64,000 nucleotides of DNA. Origin: Methanofervidicoccus sp. A16 (GTDB taxonomy: Archaea > AGJL01 > Methanococci > Methanococcales > Methanococcaceae). Of the stretch, positions 8,667 through 17,081 are shown in pieces (the first letter of the stretch is position 1; every line of letters begins with the position of its first letter). The stretch spans positions 372,001-436,000 of the forward strand of contig NZ_CP022242.1 of assembly GCF_003351865.1 (NCBI RefSeq). Direction: 5' to 3'. Position numbers and translations under genes: made by a program. A model generated the notes under the pieces. That model had not been told where the DNA came from. It ran no database searches and saw only the letters and a list, made by a program, of their open reading frames with translations.

Positions 8667-9455
8667 CTAAATCAATACCTTACTACCACTCTCATCTCTC
8701 TTATATTTTCCAAACTCACTTATATACTTTAATCTATCTCCCCAGAACACAGGACCATCCCTACATACACAGAGACCCTCATCATCTAAGGCACACTGGC
8801 CACATAGACCGATCCCACACTTCATATACCTCTCTAAAGATACCTGAACAGGAATATTATATCTTTCTCCAATCTCCACCACCTTCTTCATCATCAACTC
8901 CGGCCCACAGGTTATTATAAGATCAAACTTACTATCCTCCCTCAACAACTCTTTCAACTTCCCAGTTGTAAATCCCCGATAGCCTACACTTCCATCATCT
9001 GTACATAGGAGCACCTCACCACATCTCTTAAACCTATCTATAAATAGCAACTCCTCCTTACTACGTGCCCCAAGTATCGTAGTTACCTCGAAACCTTTTC
9101 TTGAGAACTCCTCCATGGCAGTTATAACAGGTACAGCCCCAATGCCTCCAGCAACTCCAAGTATTTTATCTCCCAAAGGTTCAAAAGATGATCCATAAGG
9201 TCCTCTGACTCCTATAAGATCTCCCTCCCTCAAGTTGTGCATAGCCTCTGTAAATCTACCAACCTTAGCAACTGTAAAACTTCTATCGGAGGAGTACCCA
9301 AAGGGTTTTTCATCTACACCTGGAAGCCACAACATAGCAAACTGCCCAGGTCTAAATTTAAACTTCCTATCTAAGATGAAGGTTTTTACAGTTGGAGTTT
9401 CAACTACTATCTCTTTTATTTCACAGATCTCTGGCCTTTCCATTATCTCCCGCAT
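8667..9455 (-). CDS. pyrK: Dihydroorotate dehydrogenase electron transfer subunit
   Basis: 262 residues with the ferredoxin-reductase layout: FAD region [13 protein letters not shown] (about 35-47), nucleotide-binding [16 protein letters not shown] (101-116), and a C-terminal [2Fe-2S] cluster with C213, C218, C221 and C229. PyrK passes electrons from dihydroorotate dehydrogenase (PyrD) to NAD in pyrimidine synthesis. The gene overlaps the end of hisI by 35 bp. A second ATG at codon 5, closely preceded by GGGAG, is an alternative start. PyrD is not in the window. Confidence 0.9.
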   Translation of the reverse strand: MREIMERPEICEIKEIVVETPTVKTFILDRKFKFRPGQFAMLWLPGVDEKPFGYSSDRSFTVAKVGRFTEAMHNLREGDLIGVRGPYGSSFEPLGDKILGVAGGIGAVPVITAMEEFSRKGFEVTTILGARSKEELLFIDRFKRCGEVLLCTDDGSVGYRGFTTGKLKELLREDSKFDLIITCGPELMMKKVVEIGERYNIPVQVSLERYMKCGIGLCGQCALDDEGLCVCRDGPVFWGDRLKYISEFGKYKRDESGSKVLI

Positions 9456-9807
9456 CTCTATTTTTCAGATCCACCTTGTAGTGAAAACAAGAGTAATATC
9501 CCTCATGACATGCAACCCCTTTCTGCTCAACGACGAAAAGAAGTGCATCCCCATCACAGTCTCTGTAGATCTCCTTTACCTTCTGTATATTACCACTTTC
9601 CTCTCCCTTCTTCCAGAGTTTCTTTCTACTTGTAGAGTAGTAGTGCATATAGCCAGTTTCAAGAGTCTTTTTCAACGCTTCCCTGTCCATAAATGCCGTC
9701 ATTAGTACATTTTTATTCTCATCGGTAGTTATTGCTATTATTAGATCCTTTCCATCTATCTTTCTAAACTTTAAGTTTAACTCCTTAATGATTTTATCTA
9801 CATCCAT
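9421..9807 (-). CDS. hisI: Phosphoribosyl-AMP cyclohydrolase
   Basis: 128 residues, the length of the stand-alone archaeal HisI. It contains [13 protein letters not shown] (about 60-72), the metal residues D85 and D87 in DCDGDALL, and zinc cysteines C84, C100 and C107 ([11 protein letters not shown]). It opens the purine ring of PR-AMP in histidine biosynthesis. It is first of a hisI-pyrK pair with overlapping ends. No HisE domain is fused, so phosphoribosyl-ATP pyrophosphatase must be encoded elsewhere. Confidence 0.93.
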   Translation of the reverse strand: MDVDKIIKELNLKFRKIDGKDLIIAITTDENKNVLMTAFMDREALKKTLETGYMHYYSTSRKKLWKKGEESGNIQKVKEIYRDCDGDALLFVVEQKGVACHEGYYSCFHYKVDLKNRDAGDNGKARDL

Positions 9808-9947
9808 GTTATCCCAATTGAAGAATATTCATGTTATTCTTAAATTTTAATTAGGATATATTATTGTGATTAATGTATACACGTTAAAGTTAGTTATGAC
9901 TCCAATCTTTTTTTCTTTTCTATAATCTTTATATAATAGTTATTCAA

Positions 9948-10042
9948 AATATTTATATATACTAAAAATTATAATTATTGATAAAAACATAATATAAAAT
10001 TATAATGTTTAAAATAAATGTGTTAATCATGTTGGAGGTGAT
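9948..10042 (+). promoter_or_regulatory. Promoter and strong ribosome binding site of the pilin-like gene
   Basis: A consensus-like TATA element ATTTATATAT (9951-9960) with an AT-rich BRE just upstream lies about 95 bp before the ATG at 10046. GGAGGTGAT (10034-10042) is a near-perfect anti-16S match immediately before the start. Together they predict strong expression. Confidence 0.6.
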
Positions 10043-10045
10043 TAT

Positions 10046-11602
10046 ATGAAAATGTGCAAAATTAGGGGGCAGATATCTTTAGAGTTAATAATGCTGATAC
10101 TTGTAGCATTATTAGGTGCAGTTGTGGTAGGAGTTACTATACCCAATAATTTAGTTAATATAACAAGTGTAGAGGATACTAAAGAGGTGGTATTTGAGGG
10201 GTTTATAAGAGGAGGAGGTACTCCTGTATCTTTTAGTGGAGGTAACAACCCTTCAAACAGTGATACGATAGGGAATTCTAATGCTGTAGACAATTCCACA
10301 ACAATTGTAGATCACAATACTTCAAACAATGGTACAATAGACAACAATAGCACAGAGGATTCTAATACTGAAGACAATTCTACGGTAGTATTGCCAGATT
10401 TAATCCCAGTAGAATTAATAGTACAGTATGAGAATGGTAGTGAAATCACAAGATGTGGTAGATGTGGATATAGACATGGACAAAATGGCAAACAAAACAC
10501 AGGAAAGAACCACTGTCAATGTTCTCATAAACATAGGCACCACAACAATGATCAGATAGTCAAAATTATAGCAACTATTGAAAATCAGGGAGGTAATATA
10601 AGTAGTCCATTTGATGTAGCCCTGATGATAAATAACAAAATCGACCAGATAAAAACCAAATCAGACATTAACAGTAACACCTGGACTATAAAATTTGATG
10701 GTATAAAAGTATCAACTAATAAATGTTGGGGGAAATGTCACGGACGTGGAAAAGGATGTGAACATAATTGGAAAAACTGTAAAAATAAAAACTGCGATAG
10801 AGAAGTTAACTATACTTTTACAATCATTGTAGATTATTCCAATACAGTAAATGAATCTAATGAAAATAATAATAAATTATCAGTAAACTGGAATATAAGA
10901 GAAAACGGTGAAAACAGTAACAATGATAGCAATTATAATTATAATGATAATAATACAGCCATTATCATTGGAGGTAGAGCTGAAAGTCTAACTGTAATAC
11001 TTAGTGGTACTAGTGGGGTAAATATGGGATCTGGAGTAATACCAAATGCAAAATCATTATCGGGATACGTAGAAATCAATAATAAGAACATTACAAATGC
11101 TCAAAAGATATTCTTCAATGTGAAAGGAAATATATCTGGAAAAATAAATATAAATGGAAAAAGGATGTTGCATTTGGGAAACTTGTCTGAAATTGGTACT
11201 TTAAATCTGACATTAAATGGAAATTCTAGTTTGAGTATAATAAATGTACAACGAATAGAAAATATTAGAATTGATGGAATTAATGGTAGTACGAAGTTCA
11301 CAACATTAAACGCTAATATAAATACTATGGATATAGGAGGTATGAATGGAAATACAAATTTAATTTTTGATAGTGTATATATAGATATGTTAAGGATTGG
11401 TGGAATTAATGGTAAAGCAAAATTAACTATTAAAAACTCTGATATAGATAGATTGGAGATTGGTGGAATTGGTGGTAGTGCAAAACTAATTATCAAAAAT
11501 TCCTTTATAAATCATGTAGTAGTTGGTGGTGGTGTTGACTTAATAAACTCAAGACATGTGAAAATTATAAACTCCACAATCGATGGACAAAGATATGATT
11601 AA
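10046..11602 (+). CDS. Class III signal peptide (pilin-like) surface protein with CARDB-like domain, Cys/His clusters and repeat tail
   Basis: 518 residues. The N-terminus MKMCKIRGQISLELIMLIL is a class III signal peptide: basic stretch, G8, then Q9xS11xE13 and a hydrophobic helix, as in Methanococcales pilins processed by EppA-type peptidase. An Asn/Ser/Thr-rich, sequon-rich linker (about 64-115) follows. Residues about 116-285 resemble a CARDB beta-sandwich ending DYSNTVNESNENNN, interrupted by two inserts: C137, C140, C157, C159 with several His, and C227, C231, C238, C245, C250 with His. From about 430 there are four 21-residue repeats of the type LRIGGINGKAKLTIKNSDID, suggesting a beta-helix. 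Probably an assembled or anchored surface adhesin; metal binding is inferred from the clusters only. Confidence 0.78.
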   Translation: MKMCKIRGQISLELIMLILVALLGAVVVGVTIPNNLVNITSVEDTKEVVFEGFIRGGGTPVSFSGGNNPSNSDTIGNSNAVDNSTTIVDHNTSNNGTIDNNSTEDSNTEDNSTVVLPDLIPVELIVQYENGSEITRCGRCGYRHGQNGKQNTGKNHCQCSHKHRHHNNDQIVKIIATIENQGGNISSPFDVALMINNKIDQIKTKSDINSNTWTIKFDGIKVSTNKCWGKCHGRGKGCEHNWKNCKNKNCDREVNYTFTIIVDYSNTVNESNENNNKLSVNWNIRENGENSNNDSNYNYNDNNTAIIIGGRAESLTVILSGTSGVNMGSGVIPNAKSLSGYVEINNKNITNAQKIFFNVKGNISGKININGKRMLHLGNLSEIGTLNLTLNGNSSLSIINVQRIENIRIDGINGSTKFTTLNANINTMDIGGMNGNTNLIFDSVYIDMLRIGGINGKAKLTIKNSDIDRLEIGGIGGSAKLIIKNSFINHVVVGGGVDLINSRHVKIINSTIDGQRYD

Positions 11603-11981
11603 AATTGCCATTAATTTAAATTTTTATTTAAATTTTTAACTATTTATTATTAAATACTAACTTCAGTTCCTACTGAAGCATAGTATAAGAAAAAAGAGAA
11701 AATAAAATTCTTTACTTATACTATTTTATTTAATTTTCCAAAGTTTATAGAAAATTTTGTTATTATATTTTTACTTCCAATTTTGATGGACATAATATTA
11801 AAAATCTTTTAAAATCTTAAAAAATAATATATATTGATAATAAATATATAATAAATAGATAGCGCTCCTCTACAATTCAATAATTTTTTGGAAACTGCAC
11901 CATACTTTTCAATAAAATAGAGTGTGTTATTATAAATTATTAATAACATATTTTTAATCCCTTACAATTTCTAAATAAGGA
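11603..11981. other. Gene-free AT-rich gap with one short hairpin
   Basis: 379 bp between convergent genes. The one structure I can support is CTTCAGTTCCTACTGAAG at 11661-11678, a perfect 7-bp stem with a 4-base loop about 60 bp past the stop of the pilin-like gene. It has no long T-run directly after it, so a terminator role is only possible. The rest is low-complexity A/T sequence. Confidence 0.45.
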
Positions 11982-12512
11982 TCATCTCTGCCCCTTTAAA
12001 AATGGTTTATGCATAAAGTGAAGTGCCAGTGCAAGCATCAGTATACTTCCTGCGAGATACATCATCTCCATGGGACTGGAGTAATCAATATCCATAACCC
12101 TTTTAAAGAACCCAATGATTAAAACCATTATTACAACTTTACCAAGTTTATCCTTAAGTTCATCTAAACTGTGAATTGCCAAGATCTTACTTTCCTCATC
12201 TTTCCTATCGTCTATCTCACTGATAAAAAGTTCATAGATACCAAAGGAGAATATTAACATAACTACTGCAACTAGATAGAGATGTACTGCACCGATGATC
12301 TTCTCAATCAATAACTCGTGAAAATTTAAAGGACGATAACCTCCAAAAAAGAACATATACACTTTTTCACTAATTACAACAATATCATAACTGGCTATAA
12401 GGAATAGGGAGATACTTCCAATCAATCCAAATATAACAGCCAAGATAGCAATCAACCTACATTTCCAGAGAGTTCCTTCAAAAATAACCTCTAAAATATT
12501 TCTCTTTTTCAT
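11982..12512 (-). CDS. YqhA/UPF0114-like integral membrane protein
   Basis: 176 residues with four hydrophobic segments (about 16-43, 72-92, 126-142 and 151-168) and a charged cytoplasmic loop (FISEIDDRKDEES) between the second and third. The FSFGIYELFISEID region matches the conserved FSGYENFVSQLD motif of the UPF0114 family (E. coli YqhA), whose function is unknown. AGGTGAGG precedes the ATG. It is a monocistronic gene with no functional clue from neighbours. Confidence 0.7.
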   Translation of the reverse strand: MKKRNILEVIFEGTLWKCRLIAILAVIFGLIGSISLFLIASYDIVVISEKVYMFFFGGYRPLNFHELLIEKIIGAVHLYLVAVVMLIFSFGIYELFISEIDDRKDEESKILAIHSLDELKDKLGKVVIMVLIIGFFKRVMDIDYSSPMEMMYLAGSILMLALALHFMHKPFLKGQR

Positions 12513-12649
12513 AACCTCACCTTTATTATACCCTATAACATAACATTTTAAATATAAATAAAAATAATAATTATTAAAATAATGAGTAAAAATAACAAAA
12601 AAAAATTATAAACAAAAAAGGCAATTAAATAAAAATGGCAGAAACTCCT

Positions 12650-12720
12650 AAGGAGAAGATTTAACAGAAATCCCCCTGTTTCTCCTGTGCTCAGTGTAGC
12701 AAGGAATAGAGTTATATTCT
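12650..12720. repeat. D-family intergenic repeat, copy D1
   Basis: About 71 bp containing TTTAACAGAAATCC, TTTCTCCTGTGCTCAGTGTAG and GGAATAGAGT, matching copies at 15585-15660 and 16866-16938. It sits in the gap 12513-12901. Sequence left of it is A-rich on the plus strand and sequence right of it T-rich, the same arrangement that surrounds the B and C cores. No ORF spans it. Confidence 0.55.
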
Positions 12721-12901
12721 ACTTTTCCACCTGCTATTTATTCTTTATTATTTAAGAACTTTTATTTTTTATTATAATTATTCTTCTTTTATTATTTTTG
12801 TGATATTCTCACTGGTTGTTTATTAATTTAAATACTTTGTTTATTACTATATTAATAATAGACTTTTTACATCAATATCTTTTATTCTTTTTGGTGATCC
12901 T

Positions 12902-13669
12902 ATGAAATCTCAAAAAGACGTAAAGATCCTAATAATGGGAGGTACAAAGGATGGTATCGAGATATCCAAAAGGTTAAAGGAAATGGGATTCTATACTATC
13001 ACAACTACAAAAACAGATTACGGTAGTAAGTTGGCAGAGAAGTACTCAGATACAGTTATCTCCAGGGAGAGTACAGATAAAACCCTCAAAGATATAGTGA
13101 AGGAGTACAACGTCTCTATCTTAATTGACGCCACCCATCCCTTTGCAGTTAACGCCTCCAAGAGAGCCATAGATGTCTCAAGGGAATGTAATATTCCTTA
13201 TATAAGGTATGAACGTCCCCAGAGGAGATATAAAGACGCTATTTATGTGAGAGACTTTGAAGAAGCCTCAAAAATGGCAGTGAAACTAAGTAGTAAAAAC
13301 ATCCTCTACCTTGGAGGGATTAAAAACTTAAAAACTGTGGTAAAGGTGATAGGAAAGGAGAGATTAATTGCCAGGGTACTCCCAATCTCAGTACCTGAGG
13401 CTCTGAAGTTGCTACCTTCTAAGAATGTAATAGGTATGGAAGGGGTATTTTCAAAGGAGTTGAACAAGTATATCCTTTTAGACTACAACTGCGACGTACT
13501 TATTACAAAGGACAGCGGTGATAGTGGGGGACTGAATGAGAAGGTTCTAGGTGCTAAAGAGGCTGGTGCAAAGGTGATAATTGTAGAGCGTCCTAAATTG
13601 GACTATCCTCTACTATTTCACAGTATTGAAGATCTTTTAGACTATGTAAAAAACCTCATTTCCAGTTAG
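12902..13669 (+). CDS. cbiJ: Cobalt-precorrin-6A reductase
   Basis: 255 residues starting with a dinucleotide-binding motif ILIMGGTKDGIEISKRL and including DATHPFAVNASKRAI (about 76-90) and IRYERPQRR, all typical of the CobK/CbiJ family. A late glycine stretch SGDSGGLNEKVLGAKEAG is the family's C-terminal signature. It reduces cobalt-precorrin-6A with NAD(P)H in anaerobic cobalamin (here coenzyme M methyltransferase cofactor) synthesis. A second cobalamin gene, cbiG, lies at 48 kb, so the pathway genes are scattered. Confidence 0.9.
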   Translation: MKSQKDVKILIMGGTKDGIEISKRLKEMGFYTITTTKTDYGSKLAEKYSDTVISRESTDKTLKDIVKEYNVSILIDATHPFAVNASKRAIDVSRECNIPYIRYERPQRRYKDAIYVRDFEEASKMAVKLSSKNILYLGGIKNLKTVVKVIGKERLIARVLPISVPEALKLLPSKNVIGMEGVFSKELNKYILLDYNCDVLITKDSGDSGGLNEKVLGAKEAGAKVIIVERPKLDYPLLFHSIEDLLDYVKNLISS

Positions 13670-14169
13670 AGGACTATCTCTTTTAGTAATTTAGGAATAT
13701 TTAATTTAGAAATATTTAAGAAGAGTTTAATTTTTTACTTTTATAATAATAATTATAATAACTATGGAGATCGATAACAAATAATTAAAAAAGTAAAAAA
13801 GGTAAATGAGTACCTTACTATATCAATAATAATTGAGATGAGTTAGTATAATATATTAGTAGAAAGGGTAGTAATCTTAAATTTCCCTCGCCTGACAACA
13901 TTAGAATTTTACTCTTTTAGAGGATATGAGAATTTTCTATTTGGTTATGACTCTAACAGTCTCTCTTTTTTACTTAAATATTTATATACCACTTCAATGG
14001 GAATTAAGGTTTAATTTTATCAATATGCTTTGGATAATTTTTAACTAATAAACCAAGTTATCAAATAATCTTATATGTCACTATAAATATTCTAAAAAAT
14101 ATTAAAATTTAATTATTAATAAACAGATTATTAATATCTTTTTAATTACTTATTTATGGTGTAATTATT
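13670..14169. other. 500-bp gene-free gap with one A-motif
   Basis: AT-rich gap between cbiJ and the Cys-rich gene. A minus-oriented A-motif (TCAATGGGAATTAAGGTTT) occurs at 13991-14013; no plus-oriented partner was recognised. Around 13881-13955 is a less AT-rich stretch without clear pairing. No convincing ORF on either strand. Confidence 0.45.
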
Positions 14170-14523
14170 ATGATAGATCTGGCTAAAAAACATTTTAAAA
14201 AGGTCATAGAACTCTGTGGAGCAAACAGAGACTGTAAATACTATCCCTGTCATTTTGATAATCAAGTGTGTCTCTGGTGTTTCTGTCCCTTCTATCCCTG
14301 TTATGACGAGGAACTTGGGGAATTCGTTACAAGAAAAGATGGCAAAAAAATATGGAGTTGTGTAAAGTGCTCCTGGATACATAGGCCTGATGTTGCCTGT
14401 GAAGTTTTGAGGGAGATCTTAGAAGTTACAAAAGATAAAAATACAACAGAGGCCCTAAATGTCTTTGAGAACAGGGAGTTGCTTATGAAGATTATGAAAA
14501 GGGTTAGGGAAAAATTTCACTAG
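14170..14523 (+). CDS. Cysteine-rich small metal-binding protein (PF04071-like)
   Basis: 117 residues with ten cysteines: C16, C22, C27, C34, C37, C39, C44, C64, C67 and C77. The core CKYYPCHFDNQVCLWCFCPF and the later WSCVKCSWIHRPDVAC match the pattern of the cysteine-rich small domain (Pfam 'zf-like', PF04071), a probable metal-binding domain common in methanogens and often near cobalamin genes. A helical tail follows. GGTGT lies before the ATG. It ends 8 bp before methanogenesis marker 12, implying one operon and perhaps a joint function. Confidence 0.72.
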   Translation: MIDLAKKHFKKVIELCGANRDCKYYPCHFDNQVCLWCFCPFYPCYDEELGEFVTRKDGKKIWSCVKCSWIHRPDVACEVLREILEVTKDKNTTEALNVFENRELLMKIMKRVREKFH

Positions 14524-14531
14524 GTGTTCCA

Positions 14532-15512
14532 ATGATCACAGTGGGAATAGACCATGGAACTTCTGGTATTAAGGTATGTATCAGGGAAAATGGTAAAAAT
14601 ACTTTTTTTGTACTCTCCCGTAGTGAGATAAAGAATAGATCTTTCATAGAGGAGTTAAGTAAGTACGTAGATCCTAATAAAATAGATCTTATCTCCGTGT
14701 GCTACTCCATGGGAGATGGTATAGACAGGATACTTCCAATAGAGAAGGTAAAAAACAGGGGTGTAGTTAGTATAGAAGGTGCTGGAGAGAAGATAGGAGG
14801 AGGGACCAAGGTATTTGATGAGATAAAGGAATCTAATATCCCTGCAGTGGTAATCCCTGGACTCCATAGAGGTGTTAAATGTCTAGATAGGAGATTCAGG
14901 GCTCTCTACTCCCATATAGCCTCTCCTGAAAAACTCTGTATGGCCTATAGTGCTTACAAGATATTTCAACTTCGGGATTTCATCCTATCGGATATATCAT
15001 CCAATACTGTTACCTTAATTGTAAGGGATGGAAAGGTATTTGGAGGTTTTGACGCCTGTATTGGAGCAGTGGGATTACTACATGGACCTATAGATTTGGA
15101 GATGATAAGGGAGATCGACAGTGGGAGGATAACCGCCAATGAAGCATTTTCAACTGGAGGCATAATAAAGATAATAAGGGACAGGTATAGAGGTGTGGAG
15201 AATACATTGGAGGAACTTCTCAAGTGTTATAAAAAAGATGGGAGGTGCATCCTTGCAGTAGAGTCCCTAATTCTTAGTGTAGCCATGGAGATAAACGCCC
15301 TTATGATACTAAATCCCAGTAGAAATGTAGTACTCACAGGATCCCTTGTCAACATTAAGGAATTTGCCATCCCAGAGAGGTTAAAGGAGTACATAGACGG
15401 AAACTTCTATTTACTAGAGGGGGAGAGTGGTGCCCTTGGAGGTGCTCTAATTGCAGAGGATATATTGAAGGGTGTGAGGAATATCTTAGGTGTAGAGGTA
15501 GATTATAGGTAG
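14532..15512 (+). CDS. Methanogenesis marker protein 12 (ASKHA-fold, kinase-like)
   Basis: 326 residues. The N-terminal GIDHGTSGIKVCI is the phosphate-1 motif of ASKHA ATPases/kinases; DGIDRILPIEKVKNRGVVSIEGAG and the C-terminal VLTGSLVN plus GESGALGGALIAEDILKG complete the fold (phosphate-2/adenosine regions). The overall match is to the methanogenesis marker 12 family, found almost only in methanogens and distantly related to butyrate kinase-like proteins. Substrate unknown. It is paired with the Cys-rich gene at 14170; both are probably co-transcribed. Confidence 0.8.
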   Translation: MITVGIDHGTSGIKVCIRENGKNTFFVLSRSEIKNRSFIEELSKYVDPNKIDLISVCYSMGDGIDRILPIEKVKNRGVVSIEGAGEKIGGGTKVFDEIKESNIPAVVIPGLHRGVKCLDRRFRALYSHIASPEKLCMAYSAYKIFQLRDFILSDISSNTVTLIVRDGKVFGGFDACIGAVGLLHGPIDLEMIREIDSGRITANEAFSTGGIIKIIRDRYRGVENTLEELLKCYKKDGRCILAVESLILSVAMEINALMILNPSRNVVLTGSLVNIKEFAIPERLKEYIDGNFYLLEGESGALGGALIAEDILKGVRNILGVEVDYR

Positions 15513-15584
15513 TTATCTTATTTTTCACTAATAATTATAACAGATAAAGATAATTAAAAAAATAAAAAATATAAAAAGGAAAAA

Positions 15585-15660
15585 CCTAAGAAGAAAGTTA
15601 ATAGATACTTCAACTCCTTTCTTTAGTGCTCAATTAAGTTAGAAAGTATGTAGTGAGATC
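15585..15660. repeat. D-family intergenic repeat, copy D3
   Basis: Aligns with D1 and D2 through AAGTTAATAGATACTTC, CCTTTCTTTAGTGCTCAA and GAAAGTATGTAGTGA. It is the most divergent of the three copies. It lies just left of element 1 in the same gap. Confidence 0.45.
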
Positions 15661-15724
15661 CTTAACCTGTATTAAACCTATTCTAGTTTTTATTTTTAAG
15701 ATATAATAAAAAATAATTATAATA

Positions 15725-16073
15725 AACCTCAATTCCTATCAAAGTAGTAATTTAAAAGGAATTATAATAATATTATTAATAAAAAAACAATTTATTAAAA
15801 TTAAAAATGGAATGAAATCTTATAAATTGCTATAAATCATATTGAAGATGTTTCTAAACACCGGATAGGATGGAAAAATTCTATCATAATATAAAATACC
15901 TATCGTTGTAGTTAGCAGATATTCGGAGAATCTCCTTCAATATTCAGAAATAGAAGAGAAATATTATATTTATTATTCGGGATAGATGGTTTTATTTTTT
16001 GAAGGTTTCTTTTATTATTTTTTATCTTTCTTATTGTTAAATTATTATTTTTTATAATGAGAACTAGGTTAAC
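15725..16073. repeat. Inverted-repeat element 1 (A+ / C core minus / A-)
   Basis: Plus-oriented A-motif at 15725-15756 (CTCAATTCCTATCAAAG) and minus-oriented A-motif at 16055-16073 (ATGAGAACTAGGTTAA) enclose a diverged, minus-oriented copy of the C core at about 15845-15993. Key C matches are ATTCGGAGAATCTCCT and TATTCGGGATAGATGGTTTT. A hypothetical 69-residue ORF here starts inside the IS end and is not credible. Confidence 0.55.
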
Positions 16074-16109
16074 GATAAAAGTTATAAATAGAATATTAAT
16101 AAAAAATTT

Positions 16110-16815
16110 GGACCTGTCCACTTAACATAAACACCACCTCAGTTTATTATAATACAGAACAAATAACCTACAAAAGAAGTTCCAGTTTCTAACAGGATTT
16201 TTAGCATTAATAGAGCAGAAAAAGATCTTTACCCTCTGCTTCAGAGAAGAAAACACCGATTCTATCAAACTCCCCCGCCCAAAAGTCTGATGTTCAAAGT
16301 TTAAATTAAGACTTTTTAGAGCACTAATTAGCCATGGGGCTTTATCTATAAGGAATTTAGGCTCACCCCTACAGTACTTCAGTACTTTCTTTACAAAGGA
16401 CCTCGTAATTAGATGATTCCTTATTGTATAGACTCTCATTAAAATTAATTCATTCCTCTCAACATCTACAGCTGAATAAACGTAATAGTGCTTCCCGCCA
16501 CCTTTAACAACAGTTTCATCCACCGCTATTAGATCTCTTTCTCTTTCCTCTGTTGTAATGGATAATTCTTCTTTAAACTTATTTATCCAGTTCCAAACTG
16601 ATGTTTTTGAGACTGGATAAATCTCTGAAAGAATTCTGGCAGTCCTTCTTACTGAAGATGTCTGAATGTAGGTTGCAATGGCGAGTGTTTTAATTTCTAT
16701 GGGTATTTTGTTCCTCTTAAAGATTTTTAATTCCTTTATAATATCTTTTACTCTTAGCATAATAGTATCTTATGTACATTGTTATATATGATGTTTGTTT
16801 TATGTGGACAGGACC
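16110..16815. mobile_element. IS6-like insertion sequence, about 706 bp
   Basis: Terminal inverted repeats of 27 bp at 16110-16136 and 16789-16815 match at 22 of 27 positions (left end starts GGACCTGTCCAC, right end finishes GTGGACAGGACC). They bracket one transposase gene. The flanks (AAAAATTT on the left, GTATACAT on the right) show no 8-bp target duplication, so the copy is old, has recombined, or the duplication has decayed. Size and layout match small IS6-family elements of Methanocaldococcus. Confidence 0.82.
16122..16760 (-). CDS. IS6-family-like DDE transposase
   Basis: 212 residues. An N-terminal helix-turn-helix (SSVRRTARILSEIYPVSKTS, about 35-54) precedes a DDE catalytic core: D in LIAVDETVVKGGGKHYY, D in FLIDKAPW, and E in SLIESVFSSLKQRVK. 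The stop codon lies within the left inverted repeat, as is common in compact IS elements. The frame is intact and of normal length, so the enzyme may be active. Confidence 0.86.
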   Translation of the reverse strand: MLRVKDIIKELKIFKRNKIPIEIKTLAIATYIQTSSVRRTARILSEIYPVSKTSVWNWINKFKEELSITTEERERDLIAVDETVVKGGGKHYYVYSAVDVERNELILMRVYTIRNHLITRSFVKKVLKYCRGEPKFLIDKAPWLISALKSLNLNFEHQTFGRGSLIESVFSSLKQRVKIFFCSINAKNPVRNWNFFCRLFVLYYNKLRWCLC

Positions 16816-16865
16816 GTATACATATACCATAAATATAATAATAAAAGTGGTAAAAATCTATTAAA

Positions 16866-16938
16866 TAAAGAAGTTAACAGAAATCCTAACCTATTTCTCT
16901 AGTGTTCAATGTAGTTCATGGAATATAGTCATATTTCT
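16866..16938. repeat. D-family intergenic repeat, copy D2
   Basis: Shares AAGTTAACAGAAATCC, TTTCTCTAGTGTTCAATGTAG and GGAATATAGTCATAT with D1. It starts 50 bp to the right of the insertion sequence. Left flank A-rich, right flank T-rich on the plus strand. Confidence 0.55.
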
Positions 16939-17081
16939 TTTTTACTAATTTATTTTTTTCCTGTTTAATGTTTTTAATATAATTCTTTATATTTTTTATA
17001 ATTATTATTTGAAATCTTCGATAGAGTTATTATTTATTCAATAAGGTTTTAGATATACCTATAACCCCTTAGGTATCAAAT

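Noticed and set aside
11661-11678. Intrinsic terminator after the pilin-like gene
   Set aside because: The hairpin is perfect but short and is not followed by a T-run; archaeal termination usually needs only the T-run. Kept as a structure note, not as a terminator.
15912-16121. 69-codon minus-strand frame
   Set aside because: It begins inside the left inverted repeat of the insertion sequence and runs through element 1 and its C core; composition is low-complexity Ile/Asn/Lys and no binding site precedes it.
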